Part shown: in pieces, positions 26,217 through 33,266 of the stretch
How positions within the stretch are numbered: the first letter of the stretch is position 1
How the letters are laid out: each line of letters starts with the position of its first letter
DNA from: Halpernia sp048269545
Lineage (GTDB): Bacteria > Bacteroidota > Bacteroidia > Flavobacteriales > Weeksellaceae
Assembly (NCBI RefSeq): GCF_048269545.1
Contig: NZ_JBLXIJ010000006.1
Location: 68,338 to 132,337 of the forward strand
Direction of reading: 5' to 3'
DNA length: 64,000 bases
The notes under the pieces: model-generated
What the model saw: only the letters and a program-made list of their open reading frames with translations
What the model was told of the DNA's origin: nothing
The model's database searches: none
Program-made: the position numbers and the translations under genes

Positions 26217-26945
26217 TTATTTTCTATCTCTAGATGGTCTTCTATTATCTCTATCTCCACGATTTCCTCCTGTAGATGGTCCTTTTTTCTGTTGACCAAC
26301 TAATGGTGTAAGATCTCTCTTACCATAAACCTCACCTTTCATAATCCATACTTTTACACCAAGTTTACCATAAGTAGTATTGGCTTCAGCAATGTGATAA
26401 TCGATATCTGCTCTAAATGTAGACAAAGGAATTCTACCTTCTTTAAAGTTTTCAGATCTTGCCATTTCTGCTCCGTTTAATCTTCCAGAAATTTGCACTT
26501 TTATACCTTCTGCACCCATTCTCATAGTAGATGCAATTGACATTTTAACAGCTCTTCTGTAAGAAATTCTGTTTTCAATTTGTTTTGCAATACTATCAGC
26601 AACTAAAACTGCATCCAGTTCTGGTCTTTTAATTTCAAAAATATTAATTTGAATATCTTTCCCAGTTAATTTCTTTAATTCCTCTTTCAATTTATCTACT
26701 TCAGAGCCACCTTTCCCGATAATTAAACCAGGTCTTGCAGTGGTAATAGTAACTGTAACAAGTTTTAAAGTTCTTTCTATATAAATTTTAGAAATTCCAC
26801 CTTTAGACAATCTTGCTTCAAGGTATCTTCTGATTTTATAATCTTCTGCAATTCTATCTCCATAATCGTTCCCACCATACCAGTTAGAATCCCATCCTTT
26901 GATGATTCCTAATCTATTACCAATTGGATTTGTTTTCTGTCCCAT
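26217..26945 (-). CDS. rpsC: 30S ribosomal protein S3
   Basis: 242 residues. The KH domain is visible as PGLIIGKGGSEVDKLKEEL, followed by the S3 C-terminal domain (GRLNGAEMARSENFKEGRIPL). The last ~30 residues are a Gly/Arg/Asp-rich tail (NRGDRDNRRPSRDRK), a common Bacteroidota extension. It acts at the mRNA entry channel. Confidence 0.98.
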   Translation of the reverse strand: MGQKTNPIGNRLGIIKGWDSNWYGGNDYGDRIAEDYKIRRYLEARLSKGGISKIYIERTLKLVTVTITTARPGLIIGKGGSEVDKLKEELKKLTGKDIQINIFEIKRPELDAVLVADSIAKQIENRISYRRAVKMSIASTMRMGAEGIKVQISGRLNGAEMARSENFKEGRIPLSTFRADIDYHIAEANTTYGKLGVKVWIMKGEVYGKRDLTPLVGQQKKGPSTGGNRGDRDNRRPSRDRK

Positions 26946-26952
26946 ACCTTGA

Positions 26953-27357
26953 TTATTGATTTACTGTTTTATTACCTAAAATTAAGGTAATGTGGTTAGA
27001 TCTTTTTCTGATTCTGTGTCCTCTTCCTTGTGGTGCAGGGCGTAATCTTTTTAATTGTCTTGCGCTATCTACCATAATTTCTTTTACGATAAGATTTGCT
27101 GCTTCAATATCCTGACCTTCATTTTTCAATTGCCAATTAGCCATTGCAGAAAGTAAAACTTTTTCTAATTTCTCAGAAGCCGCTTTTTTGGAAAATTTAA
27201 GAATAGATAAAGCTTTATCTACTTCTACTCCTCTGATTATATCTGCAACTAAACGCATTTTTCTTGGAGAAGAAGGGCAATCATTATATAACGATTTTGC
27301 CACATCCTGATTTGCTATTTTACGTGCTAATGCACTTTCTCTTTTTCTTGATCCCAT
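26953..27357 (-). CDS. rplV: 50S ribosomal protein L22
   Basis: 134 residues; CPSSPRKMRLVADIIRGVEV and PAPQGRGHRIRKRSNHITL (the tunnel hairpin region) identify L22. Its start overlaps the rpsS stop by one base. Confidence 0.98.
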   Translation of the reverse strand: MGSRKRESALARKIANQDVAKSLYNDCPSSPRKMRLVADIIRGVEVDKALSILKFSKKAASEKLEKVLLSAMANWQLKNEGQDIEAANLIVKEIMVDSARQLKRLRPAPQGRGHRIRKRSNHITLILGNKTVNQ

Positions 27358-27635
27358 TATCTGCTTCCTTTATTTTTGTTACCACCGTGACCTCTAAAAG
27401 ATCTTGTAGGTGAGAATTCTCCTAATTTGTGACCAACCATGTTTTCAGTTACATAAACTGGGATAAAAGATTTCCCATTGTGAACTGCAAAAGTTTGTCC
27501 TACAAAGTCTGGAGAAATCATAGACGCTCGAGACCAAGTTTTTATAACTGTCTTTTTATTAGACTCTATATTTGCTGCGACCTTATTTACTAATGTATAG
27601 TGAATGAATGGTCCTTTTTTAAGTGATCTAGACAT
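27357..27635 (-). CDS. rpsS: 30S ribosomal protein S19
   Basis: 92 residues; MSRSLKKGPFIHYTLVNKV, TWSRASMISPDFVGQTFAVH and HKLGEFSPTRSFRGHGG are diagnostic. It lies 2 bp after rplB and overlaps rplV by one base. Confidence 0.98.
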   Translation of the reverse strand: MSRSLKKGPFIHYTLVNKVAANIESNKKTVIKTWSRASMISPDFVGQTFAVHNGKSFIPVYVTENMVGHKLGEFSPTRSFRGHGGNKNKGSR

Positions 27636-27637
27636 AA

Positions 27638-28459
27638 TTATTTTCTTTTAGATAAGATGTAACGGTTAGACGCTTTATTTTTGGTTCTCGTTTTGTAACC
27701 TTTTGCAGGCATTCCGTTTCTTGATCTTGGATGTCCACCAGAAGATTTACCTTCACCACCACCCATTGGGTGATCTACCGGATTCATTACTACTGGTCTT
27801 GTTCTTGGTCTTCTTCCTAACCATCTACTTCTACCAGCTTTACCCGAAACAGTAAGCATATGATCATGATTTGATATAGAACCAATCATAGCGATACATT
27901 CTACTAAAATCATTCTAGATTCACCAGAAGGCAATTTTACGATGGCATACTTTCCATCTCTGGAAGTAAGTTGTGCGGATGAACCTGCACTTCTCGCCAT
28001 AATTGCACCTTGTCCTGGTTTTAATTCGATACAAGAAATTGTTGTTCCCAAAGGAATATTTTTCAATTTCATTGCGTTCCCCACTTCTGGTTCTGCACTT
28101 TCACTTGAAACCACTTTTTGATCTACTTTAATACCATGCGGAGCGATAATATATCTTTTCTCTCCATCTGTATATTCTAATAAAGCGATAAATGCAGTTC
28201 TGTTTGGATCATACTCTACAGATTTTACCGTTGCTTCAACATCAAATTTATTTCTCTTGAAGTCGATAATTCTGTATTTCTTTTTATGTCCACCGCCGGT
28301 GTAACGCATGGTCATTTTACCAGTGTTGTTACGACCACCTGATTTACTGATACCAACGGTAAGAGATTTCTCTGGTTTGTTGGTAGTAATTTCATCAAAG
28401 TTGTTTACAACTCTGAATCTCTGTCCCGGGGTGATAGGTTTTAATTTTCTAACAGACAT
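27638..28459 (-). CDS. rplB: 50S ribosomal protein L2
   Basis: 273 residues; GRNNTGKMTMRYTGGGHKKK, YDPNRTAFIALL and the C-terminal PVVMNPVDHPMGGGEGKSSG containing the conserved histidine region near the peptidyl-transferase centre. It lies 15 bp after rplW. Confidence 0.98.
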   Translation of the reverse strand: MSVRKLKPITPGQRFRVVNNFDEITTNKPEKSLTVGISKSGGRNNTGKMTMRYTGGGHKKKYRIIDFKRNKFDVEATVKSVEYDPNRTAFIALLEYTDGEKRYIIAPHGIKVDQKVVSSESAEPEVGNAMKLKNIPLGTTISCIELKPGQGAIMARSAGSSAQLTSRDGKYAIVKLPSGESRMILVECIAMIGSISNHDHMLTVSGKAGRSRWLGRRPRTRPVVMNPVDHPMGGGEGKSSGGHPRSRNGMPAKGYKTRTKNKASNRYILSKRK

Positions 28460-28474
28460 TACTATTGTTATTTA

Positions 28475-28765
28475 TTAATTAGTTGCAAAAATATCAATCA
28501 CTTCGCCACTTGCGAGAGAAACAATTGCTTTTTTCAATTTGTTGGTTTTCCCAACCTGAAGTCCTTTTTTGGTTTGTTTCGCAGAAACTTTAGGCGCATA
28601 AATCATGGTTCTTACGTCTGCTACTTTTACACCGTACATTGCTTCTACCGCATTTCTTACTTGGATTTTATTCGCTTTTGGATTTACCAAAAAAGAATAA
28701 GCACCTCTTAAATCTTGCAAATAGTTCGCTTTTTCCGAAATAATTGGTTTAATGATAATAGACAT
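28475..28765 (-). CDS. rplW: 50S ribosomal protein L23
   Basis: 96 residues; IIKPIISEKANYLQ, YSFLVNPKANKIQVRNAVEA and VADVRTMIY are typical. It forms the tunnel-exit docking site for trigger factor and SRP. It lies 3 bp after rplD. Confidence 0.98.
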   Translation of the reverse strand: MSIIIKPIISEKANYLQDLRGAYSFLVNPKANKIQVRNAVEAMYGVKVADVRTMIYAPKVSAKQTKKGLQVGKTNKLKKAIVSLASGEVIDIFATN

Positions 28766-28768
28766 GAT

Positions 28769-29398
28769 TTATTTCTTTAAGTTTTCTTGAAATTTCTCTA
28801 TAGCACCTTCTAAAAAGATTACTTCACCTGCATGAACGATATCGTAAGAACTAATCTCATTATAATTCATTACTTTCGTTTTAGGTAAATTTCTAGAAGA
28901 TAAATACACGTTTTTATTAGCTTCAGGAAGAATAAATAATGCTTTTTTACCTGTCAATTCCAAAGCTGATAACAACTTGATGAAATCTTTGGTTTTTGGT
29001 GCATCAAAAGATAAATCTTCTAAAACTGTAATACTGTTTTCTCTCATTTTCTGAGAAAGAACTGATTTTTTCGCTAATCTTTTTAACGCTTTATTCAGTT
29101 TAAATCTATAATCTCTTGGTTTTGGTCCGAAAATTCGGCCACCACCTCTAAAAACTGGAGATTTTATATCACCGTATCTTGCAGATCCGGATCCTTTTTG
29201 TTTTTTCAACTTTTTAGTTGATCCAACTATTTCACTTCTCTCTTTAGACTTGTGAGTCCCTTGTCTTTGTGCAGCAAGATATTGCTTCACTTCTAAGTAA
29301 ACCGCGTGTTGGTTTGGTTCAATACCGAAAACAGTATCATCAAACGTTACTTTTCTTCCGGTTTCTTTTCCTGATGTATTTAATACTACTAATTCCAT
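28769..29398 (-). CDS. rplD: 50S ribosomal protein L4
   Basis: 209 residues; the conserved loop region QKGSGSARYGDIKSPVFRGG and RDYRFKLNKALKRLAKKSVLS identify L4, which lines the exit tunnel. Its start overlaps the end of rplC by 10 bp. Confidence 0.98.
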   Translation of the reverse strand: MELVVLNTSGKETGRKVTFDDTVFGIEPNQHAVYLEVKQYLAAQRQGTHKSKERSEIVGSTKKLKKQKGSGSARYGDIKSPVFRGGGRIFGPKPRDYRFKLNKALKRLAKKSVLSQKMRENSITVLEDLSFDAPKTKDFIKLLSALELTGKKALFILPEANKNVYLSSRNLPKTKVMNYNEISSYDIVHAGEVIFLEGAIEKFQENLKK

Positions 29399-30015
29399 TT
29401 TCTAATAATTACATAAGAATTTTTTGCTCCCGGAATCGCACCTTTTACTACTAAAAGATTCTGCTCTTCATCTACTTTTAACACTTGAAGATTTTGAACG
29501 GTAACCTGATTACCTCCCATTCTTCCTGCCATTCTCATTCCTTTAAATACTCTTGAAGGATCGGAACCTGCACCGATAGAACCTGGAGCTCTTAATCTGT
29601 TGTGCTGTCCGTGAGTGGCTTGCATTACACCTCCAAAGTTGTGTCTTTTCACAACACCTTGGAAACCTTTTCCTTTTGAAGTTCCTGTAACATCTACATA
29701 TTCACCTGCGGCAAATAAATTTACTTTCACTTCATCTCCTACTTTTAAATCGTCAACGAATTCATTATAGAATTCTACCAACTTTGCTTTAGGAGTAGAA
29801 CCAGCCTTTTTAAAATGGCCAATTAACGCTTTTCCAACGTTCTTTTCACTCTTGTCATCGAAACCAAGTTGAGCAGCTTTGTACCCATCTTTTTCTATGG
29901 TTCTGACCTGTAAAACCGAGCAAGGACCTGCTTGAATAACGGTACACGGCATATTTTTGCCGTTTTCGTCAAACAGAGAAGTCATCCCGATTTTTTTTCC
30001 AATAATACCTGACAT
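29389..30015 (-). CDS. rplC: 50S ribosomal protein L3
   Basis: 208 residues; GKKIGMTSLFDENG, VTGTSKGKGFQGVVKRHNF, THGQHNRLRAPGSIGA and MAGRMGGNQVTVQNL are diagnostic. It is the first gene of the S10-spc-alpha cluster here. rpsJ, which normally precedes it, is 12 kb away, and rplC has its own strong promoter about 100 bp upstream. Confidence 0.98.
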   Translation of the reverse strand: MSGIIGKKIGMTSLFDENGKNMPCTVIQAGPCSVLQVRTIEKDGYKAAQLGFDDKSEKNVGKALIGHFKKAGSTPKAKLVEFYNEFVDDLKVGDEVKVNLFAAGEYVDVTGTSKGKGFQGVVKRHNFGGVMQATHGQHNRLRAPGSIGAGSDPSRVFKGMRMAGRMGGNQVTVQNLQVLKVDEEQNLLVVKGAIPGAKNSYVIIRKWN

Positions 30016-30083
30016 TATTTATATATATCTATTTATATTCTGGTTTTCTCATTAAGTTTCCGTGATTTCTACGTTTGAAATAG

Positions 30084-30111
30084 GCACACTTTTTCCTTAA
30101 ATTGAGTGTGC
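30084..30111. repeat. Inverted repeat at the rplC promoter
   Basis: GCACACT (30084-30090) and AGTGTGC (30105-30111) form a 7-bp perfect inverted repeat. The upstream arm touches the last base of the -7 box and the other arm lies at about the start of the transcript. It could be an operator or an RNA leader hairpin. Confidence 0.5.
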
Positions 30112-30140
30112 AAATGTATGAAGAAAATTTTAATTGACAA
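30111..30140 (-). promoter_or_regulatory. Promoter of the rplC-rplQ ribosomal cluster
   Basis: On the minus strand TTG (30138-30140) and TACATTTG (30111-30118) are 19 nt apart, matching the Bacteroidota housekeeping promoter. It gives the ribosomal cluster its own start, needed because rpsJ upstream ends in a terminator. Confidence 0.8.
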
Positions 30141-30160
30141 TAAGAGAATTAAAAATATTT
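30128..30160. repeat. Direct repeat R1, rplC-proximal copy
   Basis: This 33-bp segment (TTTTAATTGACAATAAGAGA and on) recurs at 32240-32272 with two mismatches in the same orientation. It includes the -33 part of the rplC promoter. The two copies bracket the first small-protein/GLPGLI module. Confidence 0.7.
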
Positions 30161-30176
30161 AGGAAATTATAAAAAT

Positions 30177-30207
30177 AAAAACATCTCTTATAAGAAAAGA
30201 TGTTTTT
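30177..30207. terminator. Hairpin after GLPGLI gene 30245-31030
   Basis: AAAACATCT and AGATGTTTT form a 9-bp stem around an 11-nt loop with a T run on either strand. It lies about 40 bp past the stop codon of the leftward GLPGLI gene and should insulate it from the rplC promoter. Confidence 0.75.
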
Positions 30208-30244
30208 CATAATTAAAAAGTGCTAAAATTCTAAACTATAAAAT

Positions 30245-31030
30245 TTATTTAACCCAAATCATCCCCTTTTCAATTGGATTATTATGCCCTTCCATCCATT
30301 CCAAGAAACTTGAATTGATTGTTTCAATAATTTCTTTATCAGAACTCTGTTTACCATTAAATGAAACCGAAACTTTCATGTTACTTTGCATGAGATTTTG
30401 CTTATATTGTGCAGCGGGTTCACGAATAATATTTTCTTTAAACGTAATTTCTTTTTGCAAATTCCCCATCGGAATTGCAGGAAAGGGTTTTATTGCGTCA
30501 GTTTTTTTTTCAATACTCGTAGCAAAAAACTGATAATCATTATCATTTGAACTTATTTCCAATATAAGACCGGGAAGTCCTGAAAATTTATATGGTCCAT
30601 CTTGGATAGGAATTTCCATTGTGTACCAAGCGATCCATTCTCTTCCACCAAATGAAATTGAAGCATTTTCGCATTTATGACCTAAAATTTCTTTCTTTTG
30701 CTTTAAAAGTTCCCATTTTGTCGGAAATAAGTAATCGGAAGAATAGAATTTATACAATATCATTTCATACTTTTTGAAAATATCTTTTGAAGAATTTTTA
30801 AAAATATTGGCATTAAAATCACTGTAATTTAAATCCTGAAATTTAAAGAATGACTCTTTCGTTTCCGCGTTTATGTTTAAAAGGTATTTTTCAAATACTT
30901 TAGTGCTATCTTCAACTTTTGGTCGGAATTTCACATCGTAGCCTATTGTATAATTTTGCGAATAGATAAAATTTCCACTGAAAAAAATTAAAATAAGAAG
31001 GTAAGATATTCTGAAATTTATTTTTCCCAT
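30245..31030 (-). CDS. GLPGLI family secreted protein
   Basis: A 261-residue protein with an N-terminal hydrophobic signal (LLILIFFSGNFIYSQ, cut after SQ). The family core is complete: KKEILGHKCENA, F-G-G-R-E-W-I-A-W-Y...I-P-I-Q-D-G-P-Y-K-F-S and GLPGLI at 151-156. The function of the family is unknown. Its start overlaps the end of the preceding GLPGLI-like gene by 13 bp, so the pair is translationally coupled. Together with the small protein at 31814-32080 it forms one leftward operon. Confidence 0.88.
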   Translation of the reverse strand: MGKINFRISYLLILIFFSGNFIYSQNYTIGYDVKFRPKVEDSTKVFEKYLLNINAETKESFFKFQDLNYSDFNANIFKNSSKDIFKKYEMILYKFYSSDYLFPTKWELLKQKKEILGHKCENASISFGGREWIAWYTMEIPIQDGPYKFSGLPGLILEISSNDNDYQFFATSIEKKTDAIKPFPAIPMGNLQKEITFKENIIREPAAQYKQNLMQSNMKVSVSFNGKQSSDKEIIETINSSFLEWMEGHNNPIEKGMIWVK

Positions 31031-31752
31031 TCAAATTCTATTTCTAAACCATTTCTTTCTTGCTCGAAAACTTGGTTATTAGGAATTTTTTCCAATTCTT
31101 TCTTTAATTCTGGTGTGAGACCATATCTTAACTTCGGATATTTATGAAAAGATATAACTTCTCCTTTATAGGAATCAAAGGGATTTTTTATTTCGTCTGA
31201 ACTTTCTTTAAAATTAAGTAATGACCATTTAAAACTGTTTGCATCATCGTAAACTTCATAAATAAGCCCAGGTGTATTTTTAAATTTCCACGGACCTACT
31301 GATATTTTTACTTTTTCATCATACCATGCAATGTAGTGACGTCCTCTAAAATCTGTTTCTGCTTTAAGCAATTTTATCTTATTTACTATTTTAAATTCTG
31401 AAGATAAAACCCATTTCATCTCATATACGTCGTTCAAAACATAATCTTTCTCTTTTGCATTCGGAATATTTTCTAAAATAAGGTTTTTTTCACCTGGCTT
31501 TGCATAAATATAATATAAAGGTGTTTTTTTAGAAATAAAATACGTTTCAGGCGCATCTCCATTTGGTTTGATACCAAATTGAACTTTGTAAAGCTTTATT
31601 TTAGTTTTTATTTCAAACTGTAAATTAGCGGGGAAAACAAAAGTTTTTCTTAAGTCTTTATTATAAACATCGAAATTATAATTTGCGTCAAAAGTTTGAG
31701 AATGATATCCAAGACTAATTAAACAAAATATCATATAAAAGTAATTCTTCAT
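31018..31752 (-). CDS. GLPGLI-like secreted protein with NTPGLI variant
   Basis: 244 residues from MKNYFYMIFCLISLGYHSQ, which is a normal signal peptide; an ATG four codons earlier is possible but lies in a hairpin. The core follows the family (F-R-G-R-H-Y-I-A-W-Y-D-E-K...G-P-W-K-F) but the name motif reads NTPGLI instead of GLPGLI. It overlaps the next GLPGLI gene by 13 bp. Divergence of two coupled paralogues suggests distinct partners or a heteromeric pair; that is inference. Confidence 0.82.
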   Translation of the reverse strand: MKNYFYMIFCLISLGYHSQTFDANYNFDVYNKDLRKTFVFPANLQFEIKTKIKLYKVQFGIKPNGDAPETYFISKKTPLYYIYAKPGEKNLILENIPNAKEKDYVLNDVYEMKWVLSSEFKIVNKIKLLKAETDFRGRHYIAWYDEKVKISVGPWKFKNTPGLIYEVYDDANSFKWSLLNFKESSDEIKNPFDSYKGEVISFHKYPKLRYGLTPELKKELEKIPNNQVFEQERNGLEIEFEWEK

Positions 31753-31764
31753 AGAAACATACAT

Positions 31765-31796
31765 AACAAATTGGCTTTAAAAGAAGCCAATTTGTT
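31765..31796 (-). terminator. Perfect hairpin between small secreted protein gene and GLPGLI genes
   Basis: AACAAATTGGCTT and AAGCCAATTTGTT form a 13-bp perfect stem with a 6-nt loop, without a T run. It sits between the small-protein stop (31814) and the GLPGLI start (31752). The same layout is seen at 11609-11636. Confidence 0.65.
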
Positions 31797-31813
31797 GGAA
31801 ATTAAATAATTTT

Positions 31814-32080
31814 TTATTCAGCTGCTAATTGAGCATCCATCAAAACAATTTGCGCATGTAATCTACAAGACCTTTCATCTGGTTGAAGACTAACGTCAGT
31901 TTTAATTACTGTTTGACTTCCATCTGCATTAACACGGTAAATTGTAGTAACACATAATAAACTTACTAAGTCGTTAGTATTAATATTAGGATTCTGATTT
32001 GAGGTCGAGGTTAGTGACGTTGTGTTTGCACTCATCATCCCCGCAACTCCAAAAGCCGCTAATAATAAAACTTTTTTCAT
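31814..32080 (-). CDS. Small secreted two-cysteine protein linked to GLPGLI genes
   Basis: An 88-residue protein with signal MKKVLLLAAFGVAGMMSA, almost the same as that of the 92-residue protein at 41582-41860. The mature part (about 70 residues) is polar and has two cysteines separated by exactly 28 residues, as in the other protein. No known family was recognised. It is preceded by the hexamer-repeat leader and followed by a perfect hairpin and two GLPGLI genes. A disulfide-bonded secreted factor is a reasonable guess, unproven. Confidence 0.8.
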   Translation of the reverse strand: MKKVLLLAAFGVAGMMSANTTSLTSTSNQNPNINTNDLVSLLCVTTIYRVNADGSQTVIKTDVSLQPDERSCRLHAQIVLMDAQLAAE

Positions 32081-32109
32081 AATACATTGTTTTTATTGGT
32101 TAATGTATT
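32081..32109 (-). promoter_or_regulatory. Start-codon hairpin, leader copy A
   Basis: On the minus strand AATACATT and AATGTATT form an 8-bp stem with a 13-nt loop that ends directly before the ATG. Two more pairs would involve the A and T of the start codon. Copy B is identical, and copy C (41861-41888) keeps the pairing with changed bases. Confidence 0.65.
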
Positions 32110-32112
32110 ACG

Positions 32113-32156
32113 AAACTAAAACTAAAACTAAAACTAAAACTATGCAAGTTATTTTT
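32113..32156 (-). promoter_or_regulatory. Hexamer-repeat promoter element, copy A
   Basis: Plus-strand AAAACT repeats (minus-strand AGTTTT): four full copies at 32118-32141 plus a partial copy at 32113-32117, flanked by ATGCAAGTTATTTT. On the minus strand CTTG lies 20 nt before a TAGTTTTA box, so the array occupies the promoter spacer. The start codon of the small secreted protein is 33 bp downstream. Confidence 0.75.
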
Positions 32157-32239
32157 TAAAATTTAGCGAAATATTCGCAATTTGTAATAAATCTAAACAA
32201 TTTCAACAAAACTCGTATTTTTAAGTGGTAAGAATATAT

Positions 32240-32272
32240 TTTTAATTGACAATGAGAGAATTAAAAATAATT
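32240..32272. repeat. Direct repeat R1, distal copy
   Basis: A 33-bp copy of 30128-30160 with two mismatches, same orientation. The -33 TTG is kept, but where the rplC promoter has TACATTTG this copy has TACCACTT, so it looks like a decayed duplicate of the ribosomal promoter. Confidence 0.7.
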
Positions 32273-32302
32273 GTAATTATTTTAATAATTATTTAACAAA
32301 AG

Positions 32303-32336
32303 AAAAACTCTACAAAATTTAATCCGCAGAGTTTTT
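32303..32336 (-). terminator. Terminator after the 63-residue membrane protein gene
   Basis: AAAAACTCT and AGAGTTTTT form a 9-bp stem with a 16-nt loop and a T run on the minus strand. It lies 30 bp past the stop codon of the leftward gene at 32365. Confidence 0.75.
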
Positions 32337-32364
32337 CACAATGTATTTTAAAGTAAGAAAATCA

Positions 32365-32556
32365 TTATTCAAATATGCCTATTTTTTCAACTTTAGAAGT
32401 AAATGCAAGAATTAATATAACTAAAATCCAAAAATAATTTTGAATTTTTAATTTTTTGAACTTCTCGTCTTCTTTGCTATTATATAATGAGATTATCAGA
32501 TAAATATTATAAATTATACCGATACCAAACAAAATTAATAAAATGTAATTTTTCAT
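32365..32556 (-). CDS. Small two-helix membrane protein, function unknown
   Basis: A 63-residue protein with two hydrophobic helices (YILLILFGIGIIYNIYLIISL and YFWILVILILAFT) joined by a charged loop (KEDEKFKKLKIQ). It starts 11 bp after the stop codon of the 232-residue gene and precedes a terminator, so it is likely the second gene of that unit. By analogy with bacteriocin loci a small membrane protein could be an immunity factor, but nothing in the sequence shows this. Confidence 0.6.
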   Translation of the reverse strand: MKNYILLILFGIGIIYNIYLIISLYNSKEDEKFKKLKIQNYFWILVILILAFTSKVEKIGIFE

Positions 32557-32567
32557 AATTATAAATA

Positions 32568-33266
32568 TTAATCAAACCAGCCCATACAATCTGCGAAATC
32601 CAAAACAGCAATTGCAGTTCCGATAGCTCCAAGATATTTTGAAGCGACTTTGCCTACGATTTTCATTACACCTTTTTTACCTAATTTTTTCAAACTACCA
32701 CTTCCAAGTTGAATTAGTGAATTAATTCCTGTCGCTTCTAAAATACAATTTCCAACATTCGATTGGGCATAGACAGAATTGCCTGCTAAACTAATAAATT
32801 GTAACGCAAAATCTTCGTCATTAAAAATTCCCATTGTTTGACCTTCTTGAAGATAACTTTCTTCAGCAACAATTGTTTGTGCTATTAAATCTAATTTTGC
32901 AGGATCTAAACTTCCAAGTTCTTGAATTAATTCCGCCTCCGAAATCCCATAAGCTTTTATTAATTCTAAAGCATCTGGATAAATAAAAAGCACGAAATCC
33001 TTCTCATTAAATACAGGCGACTTCGCACTATTTGATAAGGAACCATTTGAAGAATTTCTAAATCTAACCCCTGCATTCTTCATTGAATTTTTAAATGCAT
33101 TAATTTCTACCGTACGGTCTAAATATAAATCAGCTTCATAATAGCGATCTGATTGACACGATTGAAAAACTGAAGACGCAGTTACCGCAAAGAGAATAAA
33201 AGAAAATAATAAAATGAAACCCATCCTGATCTCACTTAATTGTTTTAAAATTGTAAATTTTTTCAT
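32568..33266 (-). CDS. Exported or lipoprotein-like protein with cationic Gly-rich C-terminus
   Basis: A 232-residue protein. The N-terminus has a charged stretch, a hydrophobic segment (GFILLFSFILFAVTASSVF) and then Cys (FQSC), which may be a lipobox. Residues ~50-170 are a polar domain. The last ~60 residues start after an AQSNVGNC segment and are cationic and glycine-rich, then hydrophobic (LKKLGKKGVMKIVGKV, YLGAIGTAIAVLDFADCMGW), with a cysteine near each end. No family was recognised. It has the same leader (hexamers plus hairpin) as the two small secreted proteins. Confidence 0.72.
   Translation of the reverse strand: MKKFTILKQLSEIRMGFILLFSFILFAVTASSVFQSCQSDRYYEADLYLDRTVEINAFKNSMKNAGVRFRNSSNGSLSNSAKSPVFNEKDFVLFIYPDALELIKAYGISEAELIQELGSLDPAKLDLIAQTIVAEESYLQEGQTMGIFNDEDFALQFISLAGNSVYAQSNVGNCILEATGINSLIQLGSGSLKKLGKKGVMKIVGKVASKYLGAIGTAIAVLDFADCMGWFD

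Noticed and set aside
32102..32150. Tandem hexamers considered as a CRISPR-like or coding repeat
   Set aside because: Units are only 6 bp with no spacers and lie in promoter regions; they are simple tandem repeats.
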